Below, in pieces: positions 27,481 to 35,809 of a stretch of DNA of 64,000 nucleotides. Source of the stretch: Occallatibacter gabretensis (lineage in GTDB: Bacteria; Acidobacteriota; Terriglobia; Terriglobales; Acidobacteriaceae); assembly GCF_001449115.1 (NCBI RefSeq), contig NZ_LAIJ01000010.1, positions 1 through 64,000 of the forward strand. The letters are read 5' to 3'. The position numbers were made by a program, and so were the translations under genes. The notes under the pieces are model-generated. The model was given only the letters and a program-made list of their open reading frames with translations, had not been told where the DNA came from and made no database searches. Positions within the stretch are counted from its first letter, which is position 1. Each line of letters opens with the position of its first letter.

Positions 27481-29313
27481 TTAGGCAGGTAATGACACCG
27501 GCTTAACATCCAGAATTGCCTCAATTTGTTTCAGAGCGTCAATCACTTCGCTTGAAACAGGAGCGTCAATTTGCACAACAGCAAGCGCCTTCACGGGCTG
27601 CAATCCGCTCCGGTCGCGTCCGAGTGCAAAGTTGGCAATATTCACCCCATGTTCACCAAGCGTGGTGCCTATCTTTCCAATCACGCCCCGCACATCCAGG
27701 TTGCGGCATACGAGGAGATTGCCTTCGAGCGGCGCTTCAACATCAATACCGTCAAACTCAAGCAGCCGTGGCTGTTCGCCGTGAATTACCGTAGCAGTCG
27801 CATGCGTTGTGCCCGCGGCCGAGCGTAGCTCAACGGCGAGCAATGTTGCAGCGCCGCCACGCTGAGGAGCCTGCTTGTCCTCATGAACGCGAATCCCGCG
27901 TTCAGAGGCCACAGCGGCAGCATTGATGCGGTTCACATTTTCCAGGCCCTGCAGCAGCCCTGCAATCGCCGAATTGCGCACCAGCTCCGTCTTTGCCTCG
28001 GCCAGCGCGCCGCTGTAGATCAAATCGATCGACTCGATGCCCGTATACCCGGTCTGCGCCAGAAATGCGCCCAGCCGTCCGGCGAGGTCGATATACGGCG
28101 CAAGCTGCACATATTCTTCGTGGCTCAGGGAAGGCATATTCACAGCATTCTGCACCACACCCAGCTTCAGATACTCGCGCACCTGGCGCGCAATCTGGAT
28201 GCCCACAGCCTCCTGCGCTTCTGCCGTCGAGCCTGCAATATGCGGTGTGAGAATCACATTCTCCAGTCCAAAGTATGGCGAATCTTTCGGCGGCTCAACA
28301 GTAAACACATCCAACGCTGCGCCTCCAACATGCCCGCTCTTCAATGCCTCCACCAGTGCGGCATCTTCAATCAGCTCGCCGCGCGCGCAGTTGATGATCC
28401 GCACGCCCTTCTTCATCGCAGCCAGATTTTTCGCATTGATGATGTTCGCCGTTTGCGGAGTCAAACCAACATGCAGCGTCAGATAATCCGACTTTGCAAA
28501 AAGCTCTTCGAGCGTAACAAGCGTGATGCCGTTTTCGCGCGCCACTGCTGCGCTCACAAATGGGTCCGAGCCAATCAGCTCCAGTCCAAAACCCTTCGCG
28601 CGCTTTGCCACTTCCAGGCCAATGCGTCCCAGGCCAAGAATGCCCAGCGTCTTGCCGCGCAATTCGCTGCCTTGCAGATTTTTCTTCTCCCACTTGCCTG
28701 CATGCATGGTCGCGTTCGCCGCGGGCAGCTTGCGCGCCAGCGCGAGCATCTGGCACATCGCAAGCTCCGCCACAGCAATAGCATTCGCGCCCGGAGTGTT
28801 CATCACCACAATGCCGCGTCGCGTCGCAGCATCCGCGTCAATGTTGTCCACGCCCACGCCCGCGCGTCCAATCACGCGCAGCTTCGGCGCATGCTTCATC
28901 AGCTCGTCCGTAGCCTGCACCGCGGAGCGCACCACCAGAGCATCCGCATCGGCCAACGCGGCTTCAAGCCCATTGGGCAGATTGTCATGCGTCAGCACTT
29001 CCCATCCAGGCTCAGCCGCAAATACTGCCAAAGTCGCCGGAGAAACCTTCTCCGCCAATACAATCTTCATCGTTTCTCCCTTGCCGCCGATTGTTCCCGG
29101 TCGCGTGTTCTCATACTCGTCAAAGCGGATTCCCTCCCGCTCGCACATCAGCTCAAACATCCGCACCACCGCAGCCTGCGGCTTGCCCTCGCCTCGCTCA
29201 TATTTCCAGATCGAGTTCGGATGCACACTCAGTCGCTCCGCCATCTGGTACTGAAAGAGATCGAGTTGTTTGCGGGCTAGCACCAGCTTCTCGCCAAAAG
29301 TTAGTTCCGACAT
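27481..29313 (-). CDS. serA: XRE helix-turn-helix fused in frame to phosphoglycerate dehydrogenase
   Basis: A 610-aa open frame. Residues 1-60 are an XRE/Cro-type helix-turn-helix (EKLVLARKQLDLFQYQMAER, LSVHPNSIWKYERGEGKPQA). From Met82 (29070) comes a complete long-form 3-phosphoglycerate dehydrogenase: substrate-binding halves, NAD loop GILGLGRIG, catalytic Arg in INCARGELI and His in LTPHIAGST, the ASB domain, and a C-terminal ACT domain (LLVCRNLDVRGVIGKIGTTL) for serine feedback. SerA oxidises 3-phosphoglycerate in the first step of serine synthesis. No stop codon separates the two parts. GGGAG stands 5-7 nt before the Met82 codon, so the same message could also yield stand-alone SerA (27481-29070). 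An aminotransferase gene precedes it by 30 nt. Confidence 0.9.
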   Translation of the reverse strand: MSELTFGEKLVLARKQLDLFQYQMAERLSVHPNSIWKYERGEGKPQAAVVRMFELMCEREGIRFDEYENTRPGTIGGKGETMKIVLAEKVSPATLAVFAAEPGWEVLTHDNLPNGLEAALADADALVVRSAVQATDELMKHAPKLRVIGRAGVGVDNIDADAATRRGIVVMNTPGANAIAVAELAMCQMLALARKLPAANATMHAGKWEKKNLQGSELRGKTLGILGLGRIGLEVAKRAKGFGLELIGSDPFVSAAVARENGITLVTLEELFAKSDYLTLHVGLTPQTANIINAKNLAAMKKGVRIINCARGELIEDAALVEALKSGHVGGAALDVFTVEPPKDSPYFGLENVILTPHIAGSTAEAQEAVGIQIARQVREYLKLGVVQNAVNMPSLSHEEYVQLAPYIDLAGRLGAFLAQTGYTGIESIDLIYSGALAEAKTELVRNSAIAGLLQGLENVNRINAAAVASERGIRVHEDKQAPQRGGAATLLAVELRSAAGTTHATATVIHGEQPRLLEFDGIDVEAPLEGNLLVCRNLDVRGVIGKIGTTLGEHGVNIANFALGRDRSGLQPVKALAVVQIDAPVSSEVIDALKQIEAILDVKPVSLPA

Positions 29314-29343
29314 TCCGTCAATCCTTTGCGCGCTGCCGCCTGC

Positions 29344-30513
29344 TTACTGTTTCACTGCCTCGGCGTAAACGCGCTGCGCCGCTGCCACGGCCTGCCCATA
29401 CTCCACCGGCAGCCCCAGCGTGTCCTTGGCAATGTGTTCCGCAGCGCCTAAAAACGCCACCGTGTCGAGATAGTCAAAGAAGCCCAGATGCGCTACACGG
29501 AAGATCTTGCCCTGCATCGTGCCCTGGCCATTCGCCGTCACCAGCTTGAACTTCTCCTTCAGCGCCTTCACCACCGCGCCCGAATCCATTCCCTCCGGCA
29601 CAGCCACAGCCGTGGCAGCCGCACTCGGCGAATCCGGCGCAAAGAGCGTAAAGCCCAGGGCCTTCAATCCCTCGCGCGTCGCCTTCGCATTTACCTGCGC
29701 ATTGTTGATCAGCGCAATGCGTCCCTTTTCGAGATCGCCGCCCGCCTGTCCTGCAATGTAATCAAGCGCGGCCCCAAGGCCCGCCACCAGCGAAACCGCC
29801 GGTGTGTAGGCACTCTCGCCCTTCACCGCATTCTTGCGTTCCTTGCGCAGGTCAAAGTAATAGCGCGGATTCTTCGAGGAATCCATCGCCTTCCACGCCT
29901 TCTCGCTCACCGAGAGATACGCCAGCCCCGGCGGCATCATGACCGCCTTCTGCGACCCGCCGATAAGTACATCGATGCCCCAGCCATCCACGTCGAAGGT
30001 CTGTGTCCCCAGGCCCGTAATGCCATCAACAATCAGAAGCGTGTCGGTGCCCTTCACCAGCTTCGCCACGCCTTCCACATCGTGGCTCACCGTCGTTGAA
30101 GTCTCCGAGGCCTGCATGTACACGGCCCTATGCTCCGGCTTCAGCGCAGCCTTGATGTCCTCAAGCTTGAAAGTCTTTCCATACGGCGCTTCCAGCACAT
30201 CCGGCACACAGCCGTAGGCCTTTACCAGGTCCACCCAGCGCTCGCCGAACTTCCCGGCCGTCAGCACCAGCACTTTGTCGCCAGGGCTGGTCAAATTTGA
30301 GACGGAAGCCTCCATCGCGCCTGTTCCGGAACTGGCCAGCAGCAGCACATCATTCTGCGTGTCCACAAAGACCTTCAGCTGCGCCAGAACCTTCTGAAAC
30401 AGGGCCCGGAATTCCGGCGTCCGATGGTGCATATCCGCTGCCGCCATGGCAAACTGTGCCGCTGGGAGCAGTGGAGTTGGGCCGGGAGTGAACAACCGTG
30501 TCTTCCGAATCAT
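29344..30513 (-). CDS. Class V aminotransferase (serine/alanine-glyoxylate type)
   Basis: A 389-aa PLP enzyme. ATG 30513 is 5 nt after GAGGAA; the longer frame adds 33 non-conserved residues. The N-terminal signature LFTPGPTPL, the PLP-phosphate loop SSGTGAMEAS, Asp163 in LLIVDGITGLG and the Schiff-base Lys189 in GGSQKAVMMPPG are typical of AGXT/serine-pyruvate aminotransferases. Placed just upstream of serA in one operon, it most likely replaces SerC and transaminates 3-phosphohydroxypyruvate, as class V enzymes next to serA do in some other lineages; a serine-glyoxylate role is the alternative. Confidence 0.9.
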   Translation of the reverse strand: MIRKTRLFTPGPTPLLPAAQFAMAAADMHHRTPEFRALFQKVLAQLKVFVDTQNDVLLLASSGTGAMEASVSNLTSPGDKVLVLTAGKFGERWVDLVKAYGCVPDVLEAPYGKTFKLEDIKAALKPEHRAVYMQASETSTTVSHDVEGVAKLVKGTDTLLIVDGITGLGTQTFDVDGWGIDVLIGGSQKAVMMPPGLAYLSVSEKAWKAMDSSKNPRYYFDLRKERKNAVKGESAYTPAVSLVAGLGAALDYIAGQAGGDLEKGRIALINNAQVNAKATREGLKALGFTLFAPDSPSAAATAVAVPEGMDSGAVVKALKEKFKLVTANGQGTMQGKIFRVAHLGFFDYLDTVAFLGAAEHIAKDTLGLPVEYGQAVAAAQRVYAEAVKQ

Positions 30514-30551
30514 ATTTTCCTCGCTTTGGTCTGGCTCTGCCAGGTCCGTAA

Positions 30552-30574
30552 TCACATAATACACACTTATGTGA
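30552..30574. promoter_or_regulatory. Inverted repeat upstream of the serine operon
   Basis: TCACATAA - 7 nt - TTATGTGA, perfect 8-bp arms, 39-61 nt upstream of the aminotransferase ATG. TGTGA recurs at 30570, 30579 and 30593. It is a plausible operator for the XRE domain encoded in the same operon; binding is inferred. Confidence 0.6.
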
Positions 30575-30687
30575 CAAATGTGATCGATAAATTGTGAAAA
30601 TTTGCATTCCAACTCCCCTCACAATATGCGCCTGTAAAAGCGGCGTCAGACGTCGATAGAATTCCCTTGGCTTTCTGGGACAGGACA

Positions 30688-31304
30688 ATGGGAAAAGTTG
30701 TAATCGACATGTCAATGTCGCTCGACGGGTTTGTGACCGGTCCGGGCGATGGCCCGCGGTTTCCCCTCGGCGAGCGCGGAGCACGACGGCTCTTCGACTG
30801 GTACTTCAGCGGGCAGGACTCGTTTGAAGGAACAGTTTTCACGCCCAACGCGGCCAACCGCCCTGTGCTCGCAGAGATCTTTGCCAACGTGGGCGCAATG
30901 CTCACCGGCCGCCGCACATTTGACATCACCAATGGCTGGGGCGGCACGCATCCCGTCAACGCAATTCCGGTCGTGATACTCACCATGCCCCGCCGGCTTT
31001 ATGGCCAAAAGGAAAGTCAGGGCTCGTTTTCATCAACGAAGGAATTCGCACTGGCATAGCCAGAGCTAAGGCCTTGGCCGGTGACAAGCGCGTAGCGATT
31101 GGCGGAGCCAGCGTCGCGCAGCTGGCATTACAAGCAGGCCTCGTGGATGAAATCTATCTCCACATTGCGCCGATTATTCTCGGCATGGGTAAGCGCCTGT
31201 TTGACCAGATTGGTCCTCGCTCCATCCAGCTCAAGCATCTCGATACGCTCGACACAGGGGATGCCCAACACATCCGCTACGAAGTCGTGCGCAACGAGAG
31301 TTAA
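30688..31304 (+). pseudogene. Dihydrofolate-reductase-family gene broken by a frameshift
   Basis: A RibD-C/DHFR-like protein split over two frames. The first part (30688 to about 30984) begins MGKVVIDMSMSLDGFVTGPG and runs to IPVVILT, after which the frame leaves homology and stops at 31057-31059. The missing strand resumes in the +1 frame at HAPPALWPKGKSGLVFINEG and continues through LAGDKRVAIGGASV to 31304. Restoring one C within CACCATGCC (30981-30989) reconnects the whole protein. Both halves look otherwise intact, so it is either a recent pseudogene or a sequencing error. Such proteins are generic NADPH-dependent reductases. Confidence 0.82.
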
Positions 31305-31527
31305 GCATCCGTAGATCAGCCATGCATACTGCGATATCAAGGTAATTCCACGAATCAGGGCTATCATTTCCAACCGATAGGTTGCCTGTAATGGGATGAT
31401 TTTTACGCTGAAGACAAAGCGTAAATATCCGCCATTTGCACGCGAATACCCGCATTTCGCGCTAAAGCAGGCAACCTAAATTGCCGCTCTTCCCTCTTAC
31501 ACTTCCAGTTCGAAAGGAGAGATCGAA

Positions 31528-31677
31528 ATGCTCTGGACACTATTCATCGTTTTACTCTTGGCCTGGCTGCTGGGATTCATTGGATTCCACGTTGTCGCCT
31601 GGTACATTCACATCCTTCTGGTCGTAGCGTTGGTTGTGCTTGTGATCCAGCTGATCAGCGGACGAAGAGCGCTCTGA
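31528..31677 (+). CDS. Lmo0937-type small membrane protein
   Basis: A 49-aa protein with AAGGAG 9 nt before ATG. It is almost entirely two hydrophobic helices (MLWTLFIVLLLAWLLGF and ILLVVALVVLVIQLI) joined by HVVAWYIH and ending SGRRAL. This matches the tiny Lmo0937-family inner-membrane proteins found near stress genes. A CsbD-like gene follows 84 nt later. Confidence 0.82.
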   Translation: MLWTLFIVLLLAWLLGFIGFHVVAWYIHILLVVALVVLVIQLISGRRAL

Positions 31678-31761
31678 CCGGCGGACGTAATCCAACTCCG
31701 CAACATAACCCAATAATCCATAACTGGAAGCTACAGCGAAGTACACAGTGGAGGTATAACC

Positions 31762-32031
31762 ATGAATACGGATCAGGTAAAAGGTAAAGCTGAACAGGTA
31801 GTTGGAAAGATCAAGCAGGGAACGGGTCAGGCTGTCGGGAACGACAAGCTCGCCAATAGCGGCGTAGCCGATCAGGTGAAGGGTGCTGCGCGCGAGACCT
31901 GGGGCAACGTGAAGGATGCGGCTCAGTCGGAACATAAAGAGCACGCGAATCATGCACGCGACCGCGTAGTTGAAAAGACAGAAGAGCTGAAAGAGCGTGC
32001 GAACGAGAGCATCGATAAGCACAAGAGATAG
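31762..32031 (+). CDS. CsbD-like stress protein
   Basis: An 89-aa hydrophilic, Lys/Gln/Glu-rich protein beginning MNTDQVKGKAEQVVGKIKQG, the CsbD-family signature, with a repeat of the motif (VADQVKGAARETWGNVKDAA). CsbD proteins are induced by general stress in several phyla; the molecular action is unknown. The neighbours (a tiny membrane protein before it and a Lys-rich DUF6496-like protein beyond) suggest a small stress-response cluster. Confidence 0.88.
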   Translation: MNTDQVKGKAEQVVGKIKQGTGQAVGNDKLANSGVADQVKGAARETWGNVKDAAQSEHKEHANHARDRVVEKTEELKERANESIDKHKR

Positions 32032-32150
32032 GGTCAACAGATGTTCAGTTAGATGTCCAGGCAGTGTTTGAGTCTCTCTTGTAATCGCTCCTTACATTAG
32101 GCAACGCTGGCGATTCCAGTTATATAGCCGTTGAACCTTGGTTACAAAAC

Positions 32151-32192
32151 ACGAGCGTGCGGACAGAGCGAAAGTTCTGCCCGCACGCTCGT
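32151..32192. terminator. Strong hairpin between csbD-like and DUF6496 genes
   Basis: Stem ACGAGCGTGCGG-a-CAGA / TTCTG-c-CCGCACGCTCGT around GCGAAAG, extended outward by GTTAC/GTAAC. There is no long T run. It lies between convergent genes and probably terminates both. Confidence 0.65.
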
Positions 32193-32239
32193 AACTTATA
32201 AGTCGCAGGATAGGCGCAGATAAATCGGTAGCACCTGTG

Positions 32240-32491
32240 TCAGGACTTCTTTTCCGGAACCTTCGCACCTTTCTTGCGCGCTTCCGATAAGCCAATTGCA
32301 ATCGCTTGCTTCCTACTCGTCACTTTCTTTCCGCTGCGTCCGCTCTTCAGCTTTCCTTCCTTCATCTCATGCATTTCAGTTTCTACTTGCTTGCTGGCGG
32401 CGGCGCCATATTTCCTGCCCGAAGATTTCTTCGCGCTCTTCTTCACCGCCTTCTTTGCGGGAGATTTCTTAGCACTCTTCTTTGTCGTCAT
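32240..32491 (-). CDS. Lys/Ala-rich DUF6496-like protein
   Basis: An 83-aa very basic protein. ATG 32491 has GGAAATGA about 10 nt upstream. The N-terminal third is histone-H1-like lysine repeats (KKSAKKSPAKKAVKKSAKKS), the middle is acidic-amphipathic (VETEMHEMKEGKLKSGRSGK), and the end carries the DUF6496-type RKQAIAIGLSEARKKGAKVP. It probably binds nucleic acid; function is not established. Confidence 0.78.
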   Translation of the reverse strand: MTTKKSAKKSPAKKAVKKSAKKSSGRKYGAAASKQVETEMHEMKEGKLKSGRSGKKVTSRKQAIAIGLSEARKKGAKVPEKKS

Positions 32492-32691
32492 AGGCTCATT
32501 TCCTGTCAGTGCCGAACTTATCTTCGGCAAGAGAGATCCGCATCCGCGGGTTGTATCAATAGAAGGCCAATTGTATGAAAAAGTTGTTCAGCGCAGCTTT
32601 CTGCAGTAACTCCGCAGCCAGACTCGCTACAATCATTCCTTGAGCCTATGTATTGCATGGCTTGAATTCCGAATAGAAATGGAACGAAGTG

Positions 32692-33174
32692 ATGAGCGAA
32701 GCCGGAGAACTGGAAAAAGCAGTCGATCAGAAAATTATCATCGCCATGAAAGCCAGAGAAGCTGAGCGGCTGACCACACTGCGCCTGATTAAGAATGGAT
32801 TGAAGAACAAGGCTATTGAGAAGCGCGCTGCGCTCACAGTGCAGGAGAGCGAGCAGACGCTGGCTACCATGATCAAGCAGCGCCGCGACTCCATCGAGCA
32901 GTTCACCAACGGCAATCGCCCCGAGCTAGCAGCGAAAGAAGCCGCCGAGATCGTTGTCATCGAAGAGTTCCTGCCGAAGGCATTGGATGAAGCAGCCCTG
33001 AAAGCAATCGTTGCCGAAGCTATAGGAGCTCATTCGATCACAACGGGAGCTAAGCCCACCCCGAAAGAGATGGGCCCCATCATCAAGGCCGTCCAGGCAA
33101 AACTTCAGGCCTCAGGGCTACGTGCAGAAGGTAAGCTCGTCAGCGACGCCGTGAAAGCCGCGCTGGCAAGCTAG
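32692..33174 (+). CDS. GatB/YqeY domain protein
   Basis: A 160-aa helical protein of the YqeY family (AREAERLTTLRLIKNGLKNK, RRDSIEQFTNGNRPELAAKE, IVVIEEFLPKALDE, and near the end KPTPKEMGPIIKAVQAKL). YqeY is the stand-alone version of the tRNA-binding tail of GatB and may touch tRNA-dependent amidation. Start may be GTG 32689 or ATG 32692. Its TAG stop shares the CTAG palindrome with the stop of the convergent phosphatase gene. Confidence 0.92.
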   Translation: MSEAGELEKAVDQKIIIAMKAREAERLTTLRLIKNGLKNKAIEKRAALTVQESEQTLATMIKQRRDSIEQFTNGNRPELAAKEAAEIVVIEEFLPKALDEAALKAIVAEAIGAHSITTGAKPTPKEMGPIIKAVQAKLQASGLRAEGKLVSDAVKAALAS

Positions 33175-33527
33175 GCGCGGCCCTCATCGGCAATCTCATT
33201 TCGCCAGCGCGGCAACTGCAGATCCACCTTATCCTTGAGCAACTGCACCAGATCCGGCTCCATAAAGTCGTAGCGATCCGGGATCCCAAGCACCGACACG
33301 CGCCTGCGCCGCAATAGATAACCAAATCGCACCTGCAGAAACTGCGCGTGGTGCTGCTCCATGACAATCACCACATCGGCCCACTCGATAAGGTCCGCGG
33401 AGACGGGCGTCTCCGCATCTGCGTTCGTGCCTGCCGAGGCAGCCTCAATCCCTTCGTAATGGGAGAAGACCGCCTCGGCAGTGGGGCTGCGCAGGGCATT
33501 GGCGCTGCAAACAAACAGTAGTTTCAT
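33171..33527 (-). CDS. COG4551-type low-molecular-weight tyrosine phosphatase
   Basis: A 118-aa phosphatase of the short COG4551 type. The P-loop CX5R is CSANALRS directly after the first strand (MKLLFV). The general-acid region is IPDRYDFMEPDLVQLL. The ATG at 33527 overlaps the TGA of the upstream GH20 gene as ATGA, so translation is probably coupled to the hexosaminidase. Physiological substrate is unknown. At the other end its stop overlaps the YqeY stop. Confidence 0.9.
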   Translation of the reverse strand: MKLLFVCSANALRSPTAEAVFSHYEGIEAASAGTNADAETPVSADLIEWADVVIVMEQHHAQFLQVRFGYLLRRRRVSVLGIPDRYDFMEPDLVQLLKDKVDLQLPRWRNEIADEGRA

Positions 33528-35602
33528 TGAGCCTGCGCTGCCGCCGCCTCCACCAGCTTCTGTAACGCAGGAAGAAAGTCGAACTTCACCATTCCTGCGG
33601 GCTTCTTCGCATCCTCCAGCAGCGCCATCTTCGCATCCTTCCATCCCGCAGGCGGAGCCGCATGGATCTCCAGATACTCCAGCGCTTCCAATCCCGCCGT
33701 TCCCAGCGCGCCAAACTGCGCAGCGCGCGTTGCCTGATCGTTCAGTCTCACGCGCGTTGCCGCCAGCGAAGCAATCTCAGGAGCCGCAGCCTGCCAACTC
33801 GTGAAGCGCATCTTCAATTTCTCGATCGCCAGCTTCGAACTCGCGCCGCTTGCACTCACAGCAGAATCCACCTCGGTAGCAATCTCTTCCCGAGACGCCG
33901 GATCAGCAACTACCGCATCCACCAGCCGGTTCAGCGACGTGAGCCTATCCGTGTGCTGCTGCTTATAGCGCTCACCCAGGCTTGTCGGCTCCAGAACTGC
34001 GGAGTACAGTTCCAGCTCCTTGTTTTCCCGGCCTGCAATGTTCCGCCGCAGCTTTGCCGGGCCGGAGATATGTGTAAGGCCCACATCCTCCAACTCGTAT
34101 GAAGCAATCCGCAGACGCCGATACATGTCGGCCACATCGCGGTCCGACTGCGGCGACCAGAAGCGCTCGGCGATAGCCAGCGTTCGCGGCCACACACGCG
34201 AATCAATTGTTTCCTCATGGATGTGCTCACTCCACATGCAGACTTCGCCGCCCAGGATCAGCTTCTGTTGCTCCGGCGTCAGCGCAGTATCCGCTGGAAT
34301 CGGGTCCGCCAGGAACATCACTTCATTGGTCTTCTGCGCGTCCAGATAATACGGAGCTGAAAGAATTCCCGTGTAACCCTGTGTAGCGCCGTCTGAGAGA
34401 GACTTCTCGCCGCGCCAGCTCTGGATCATGATGTCCTTCGGCAACGAGGGCTGCAGAATCTCATCCCAGCCCATCATCTTCTTGCCGTGCTTGCTCAGGA
34501 TCGGCAACAGGCGGCGGTTGAAATACGCCTGCAGCTCTTCCGGCGTCTTGAAGCCCTGCTTATCCATAAAGGCCTTGATGCGCGGATTTTCGAGCCATCC
34601 CTTGCCCTTGGTTTCATCACCGCCAATATGGAAGTACGCATCCGGGAAGATCGCGCCCATCTCTCCAATGAACCCGTCGAGAAACTTGAAGACCTTCTCG
34701 TTGCTCGGATCCAGCTCCGCCTGCGGAATGCCGAAGGTCTGCGGCATCGCCTTGATGTCCTCGCCCGCGCCAATCTCGGGATACGCCAGCAGCCAGCTTG
34801 AAGTATGCCCCGGAATATCGAACTCCGGCACCACGCGAATGCCGCGCTCACGGGCATAAGCCACGATATGCCGCATCTCATCCTGCGTGTAATACATGCC
34901 ATCCGACGCCACCTGCGTGAACTTCGGATATAGCTTGCTCTCTGCGCGGAAGCCCTGGTCATCGCTCAGATGCCAGTGAAAGACATTCAGCTTCGCAATA
35001 ACCATTGCATCCAGCGTGCGCTCAATCACTGGAATCGGTTCAAAATGCCGGCTCACATCCAGCATGTAGCCGCGCCATTGAAAGCGCGGAGCATCGTCAA
35101 TGGTGACGGCCGGCAGCCAGCAGCCGGTGCCGGATGTTTCCACCAATTGCAGAAACGTCTCGAAGCCATGCATGGCGCCCACATCGGTCGCCGCGCTCAA
35201 CTCCCCGCCAGTTGAAGTCACCGTGAGCTTGTAGCTCTCATCCTCATTCAGGCCCTGCACCGCGCCGCCCGGCCCGGCAACTTTCACGGAGAATACCGGC
35301 GCGGAACCCGAGCCATTCGTGAACTGTGCGCGGCGAATTCCGCCACATTGGCGATCGAGCCGCTCCAGAAAACGGTTCAGAGCGGCATTCAGACGCTCAT
35401 CGCCTTTGCCCGCAATGCTTGCATAAAAATGGTCATCCAGCGTCAGCTTGCCTGATCCTGCCTCGACCGACCGCGGCAGCGGCATCACGTGCAGCGCAGG
35501 GGCCTGACTATGCAAAAAATCTGTGGAAAAAGCCAGCAAGGAAGCCAGAAGACCCACCGAAAGCGAAAATCGGCCAGGGACGGGAGAGATATTTCGGAGC
35601 AT
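33524..35602 (-). CDS. Secreted beta-N-acetylhexosaminidase, GH20
   Basis: A 692-aa exported enzyme releasing terminal N-acetylglucosamine or -galactosamine, for example from chitin or peptidoglycan fragments. ATG 35602 follows AGAGGAA at 5 nt and gives a signal peptide ending LHSQA. An N-terminal GH20b domain (about 37-165) is followed by the TIM barrel (FQWRGYMLDVSRHF, HWHLSDDQGFRAESKLYP) with the catalytic pair Asp329-Glu330 in HIGGDETKGKGW. The C-terminal ~190 residues are helical. A 17-bp inverted repeat in its leader (35616-35632) may be an operator. Confidence 0.95.
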   Translation of the reverse strand: MLRNISPVPGRFSLSVGLLASLLAFSTDFLHSQAPALHVMPLPRSVEAGSGKLTLDDHFYASIAGKGDERLNAALNRFLERLDRQCGGIRRAQFTNGSGSAPVFSVKVAGPGGAVQGLNEDESYKLTVTSTGGELSAATDVGAMHGFETFLQLVETSGTGCWLPAVTIDDAPRFQWRGYMLDVSRHFEPIPVIERTLDAMVIAKLNVFHWHLSDDQGFRAESKLYPKFTQVASDGMYYTQDEMRHIVAYARERGIRVVPEFDIPGHTSSWLLAYPEIGAGEDIKAMPQTFGIPQAELDPSNEKVFKFLDGFIGEMGAIFPDAYFHIGGDETKGKGWLENPRIKAFMDKQGFKTPEELQAYFNRRLLPILSKHGKKMMGWDEILQPSLPKDIMIQSWRGEKSLSDGATQGYTGILSAPYYLDAQKTNEVMFLADPIPADTALTPEQQKLILGGEVCMWSEHIHEETIDSRVWPRTLAIAERFWSPQSDRDVADMYRRLRIASYELEDVGLTHISGPAKLRRNIAGRENKELELYSAVLEPTSLGERYKQQHTDRLTSLNRLVDAVVADPASREEIATEVDSAVSASGASSKLAIEKLKMRFTSWQAAAPEIASLAATRVRLNDQATRAAQFGALGTAGLEALEYLEIHAAPPAGWKDAKMALLEDAKKPAGMVKFDFLPALQKLVEAAAAQAQ

Positions 35603-35615
35603 GTATTCCTCTGAT

Positions 35616-35632
35616 CTGGCAGAAGTTGCCAG
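35616..35632. promoter_or_regulatory. Inverted repeat in GH20 leader
   Basis: CTGGCA-GAAGT-TGCCAG, perfect 6-bp arms, ending 14 nt upstream of the GH20 start codon and overlapping the expected leader. Either an operator or a small RNA hairpin. Confidence 0.45.
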
Positions 35633-35694
35633 TTGTATGCGTGCGGAATTCCACCAAAGCATATCAGGCCCAGAAAAAATTCTGAAATTTTCGC

Positions 35695-35723
35695 TTGACG
35701 TCATACACTATGCGTCATACAGT
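35695..35723 (+). promoter_or_regulatory. Promoter of small membrane protein/padR/HAAS genes
   Basis: TTGACG (35695-35700), 17-nt spacer, TACAGT (35718-35723). The -10 box lies inside unit 2 of the 14-bp repeat array at 35703-35758, so a bound protein would block it. Confidence 0.65.
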
Positions 35724-35758
35724 AGTCGAAGTACAGTATGTACGACACAGTACGGCGG
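35703..35758 (+). repeat. Four-unit 14-bp operator-like array
   Basis: Successive 14-mers ATACACTATGCGTC, ATACAGTAGTCGAA, GTACAGTATGTACG and ACACAGTACGGCGG repeat an ACAGTA core at exact 14-bp spacing (35705 as ACACTA, then 35719, 35733, 35747). Unit 3 also forms the palindrome GTACAGTATGTAC. A 10-mer spanning unit 2 (GTCATACAGT) recurs inverted at the padR start codon (36141-36150). Confidence 0.7.
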
Positions 35759-35809
35759 TTGAATCCTGACGAACGAATCCAGCCGAACGCAAAGCAATCG
35801 GAGGAAAGG

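Noticed and set aside
27883..29280. 465-codon open frame antisense to serA
   Set aside because: It is the shadow of the HTH-SerA gene: composition is Arg/His/Gln-rich, no domain is recognisable, and the other strand carries a complete enzyme.
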